Positions 14,128 to 15,152 of a stretch of DNA of 15,152 nucleotides are shown piece by piece. The notes under the pieces are model-generated. The model saw only the letters and a program-made list of their open reading frames with translations. It did not search any database and was not told the DNA's origin. Position numbers and translations under genes: made by a program. The stretch's first letter is position 1. Each line of letters opens with the position of its first letter. The DNA is from Spongiibacteraceae bacterium (GTDB taxonomy: Bacteria > Pseudomonadota > Gammaproteobacteria > Pseudomonadales > PIVM01): positions 1 to 15,152 of the forward strand of contig JAUXDF010000033.1 of NCBI GenBank assembly GCA_030618505.1. Reading direction: 5' to 3'.

Positions 14128-14703
14128 CTAAACTGGTTTTTTTCCAAAGCCTAATAAAGCCAGCTGAACCAGGCAGTAGATTAGTAATAAAGGGTCAAAG
14201 AGATAATCCCAAAGATTGTTTGAGCTTAAGACTTTTAAATTAAAGCTCCACAGGTCTATCAGTACGATTGTTAATAAGAGCGTGTATTTTTTCCACCATA
14301 ACAGCATTGCGATGGCCAATAAGCCAATCAGCAGGTAATAAGGCTGATAGCCATAGCTGTAGGGATCAAAATAGCTAAGCCCCAAGCTGCTCGGGTAAAA
14401 GAATAATAAAAACACCGGTAAAAAATAAAATAGTGGCAGGTAATCGCGCTGTGCAAATATTGGTTTACCTTTGATCAAAGAGCCGATGCTCAAGCAAGCA
14501 ATGATTATTGTGGTGATGCTAGGATCAGAGAAAACCCCACGAATATAAGCGGCAATGGCCAGGTTATTAAGTGGCACAAAGGATAGAATGATCAGCAGCA
14601 ATACGGAAAAGCCTGCGATCTTATTGGGCAACTTTTTAAAGCGTAATATCCAGGCAAGAAGTGCAGAGCTACATAAAGCCGGCAGCAGTAGTGAAAGACT
14701 CAT
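14128..14703 (-). CDS. Multi-pass membrane protein of unknown function
   Basis: A 191-residue, very hydrophobic protein with about seven predicted membrane segments by eye (near 2-20, 29-46, 62-78, 88-106, 121-137, 139-155, 167-186). A Tyr/Pro-rich loop (YFDPYSYGYQPYY) lies between the fourth and fifth. No family was recognised. Its ATG overlaps the TGA of the sialidase-like gene in an ATGA junction, so the two are almost certainly translated together. That suggests a transport or anchoring role for the sialidase pathway, but this is inference. Confidence 0.7.
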   Translation of the reverse strand: MSLSLLLPALCSSALLAWILRFKKLPNKIAGFSVLLLIILSFVPLNNLAIAAYIRGVFSDPSITTIIIACLSIGSLIKGKPIFAQRDYLPLFYFLPVFLLFFYPSSLGLSYFDPYSYGYQPYYLLIGLLAIAMLLWWKKYTLLLTIVLIDLWSFNLKVLSSNNLWDYLFDPLLLIYCLVQLALLGFGKKPV

Positions 14704-15152
14704 AGTTTCTGCTCCAGCCAGGTTTGATTAAAACGAATGTGTTTGGTAAAGGATTTATTCCAGGTATACAAAAGGTGGAAATCACCCTGTTTTGTCTGTG
14801 TTAAATAGGGGTAGTCAAACTGGAATTCACAGGCCTTGTGACTGCACATATTCCTTACTGCATGCTCAAGGGTTTTGTTTTCCACACTCATGCCATCGCC
14901 TTGAAGCTGCTCCGCCAGTTGTGCTTTGTATTCTGAGGGGCTTGTCTGTTTTTCACGATATTGGCTCTCATCCTCAAAGCGATGAATCACTCGCCAGCTT
15001 TTACCCTGATCCTCTGATAGCAACAGGGATAGCCTATCCCTGTAGTCTTCAGTATCGTTGGCAACTACCAACAGTTTACCGTCTTCCAGCACCACACCCG
15101 TCAAGGCTGAATTGGGGTTCTCAATGTCGCTCTTTTTCGGTTCTGACCAGTG
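14700..15152 (-). CDS. Sialidase-like BNR-repeat protein, C-terminal part
   Basis: The last 150 residues of a larger protein; the 5' part lies beyond the window, and the frame is open to the edge. Recognisable pieces are NPNSALTGVVLEDGKLLVVAN, an Asp-box SEDQGKSW following LSLLL, and a C-terminal YPYLTQTKQGDFHLLYTWN...KHIRFNQTWL segment. All are typical of the BNR_2 exo-alpha-sialidase-like superfamily (a six-bladed propeller). Whether it really cleaves sialic acid cannot be judged without the N-terminal Arg/Asp residues; many relatives act on other glycans. The internal TTG at 15104 is not the real start. Four-base overlap with the downstream membrane gene. Confidence 0.8.
   Translation of the reverse strand, partial: HWSEPKKSDIENPNSALTGVVLEDGKLLVVANDTEDYRDRLSLLLSEDQGKSWRVIHRFEDESQYREKQTSPSEYKAQLAEQLQGDGMSVENKTLEHAVRNMCSHKACEFQFDYPYLTQTKQGDFHLLYTWNKSFTKHIRFNQTWLEQKL

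Overview
The window looks like a chromosomal segment of a marine-type gammaproteobacterium. This rests on a RhlE-like DEAD-box helicase, a YehS/DUF1456 protein, a COG2509 flavoprotein, a YkgJ-type cysteine-cluster protein, a diguanylate cyclase response regulator and a LexA box close to the gammaproteobacterial consensus. No rRNA, tRNA, CRISPR array or intact transposase gene was seen. The organism assignment is inference from gene content only.

Layout. (1) Bases 1-1987: an accessory block with an HNH endonuclease and a luciferase-like (LLM) oxidoreductase on the minus strand, bracketed by two oppositely oriented copies of a ~140-bp palindromic element. (2) Bases 2000-6800: ordinary chromosomal genes, namely a SAM methyltransferase, a convergent helicase/FAD-protein pair, a YkgJ protein and a DUF1456 protein. 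(3) Bases 6830-14110: a second accessory block, again bracketed by oppositely oriented copies of the element. It holds a lipoprotein with MopE-like and DUF1554-like regions, a tiny gene behind a strong LexA box, a putative Fe(II)/2-oxoglutarate-type oxygenase, an alpha/beta-hydrolase lipoprotein preceded by a 15-codon leader frame, a decayed receiver domain and a REC-GGDEF diguanylate cyclase. (4) Bases 14128-15152: the 3' part of a sialidase-like gene overlapping by 4 bp a multi-pass membrane protein gene.

The most distinctive feature is the element, present four times (the first copy cut by the window edge). It is a non-coding MITE-like unit with TGCC...GGCA ends, a central stem of about 19 bp and a nested smaller stem. 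One copy has a perfect 8-bp direct repeat (CTATCTAG) at its borders and another a 7-of-8 match, which supports insertion by transposition into CTANNTAG-like targets.

The second point of interest is an SOS-type promoter at 9475-9516 driving an unrecognised 72-residue protein that ends in Ala-Ala. All functional assignments come from reading motifs by eye; no database search was possible.
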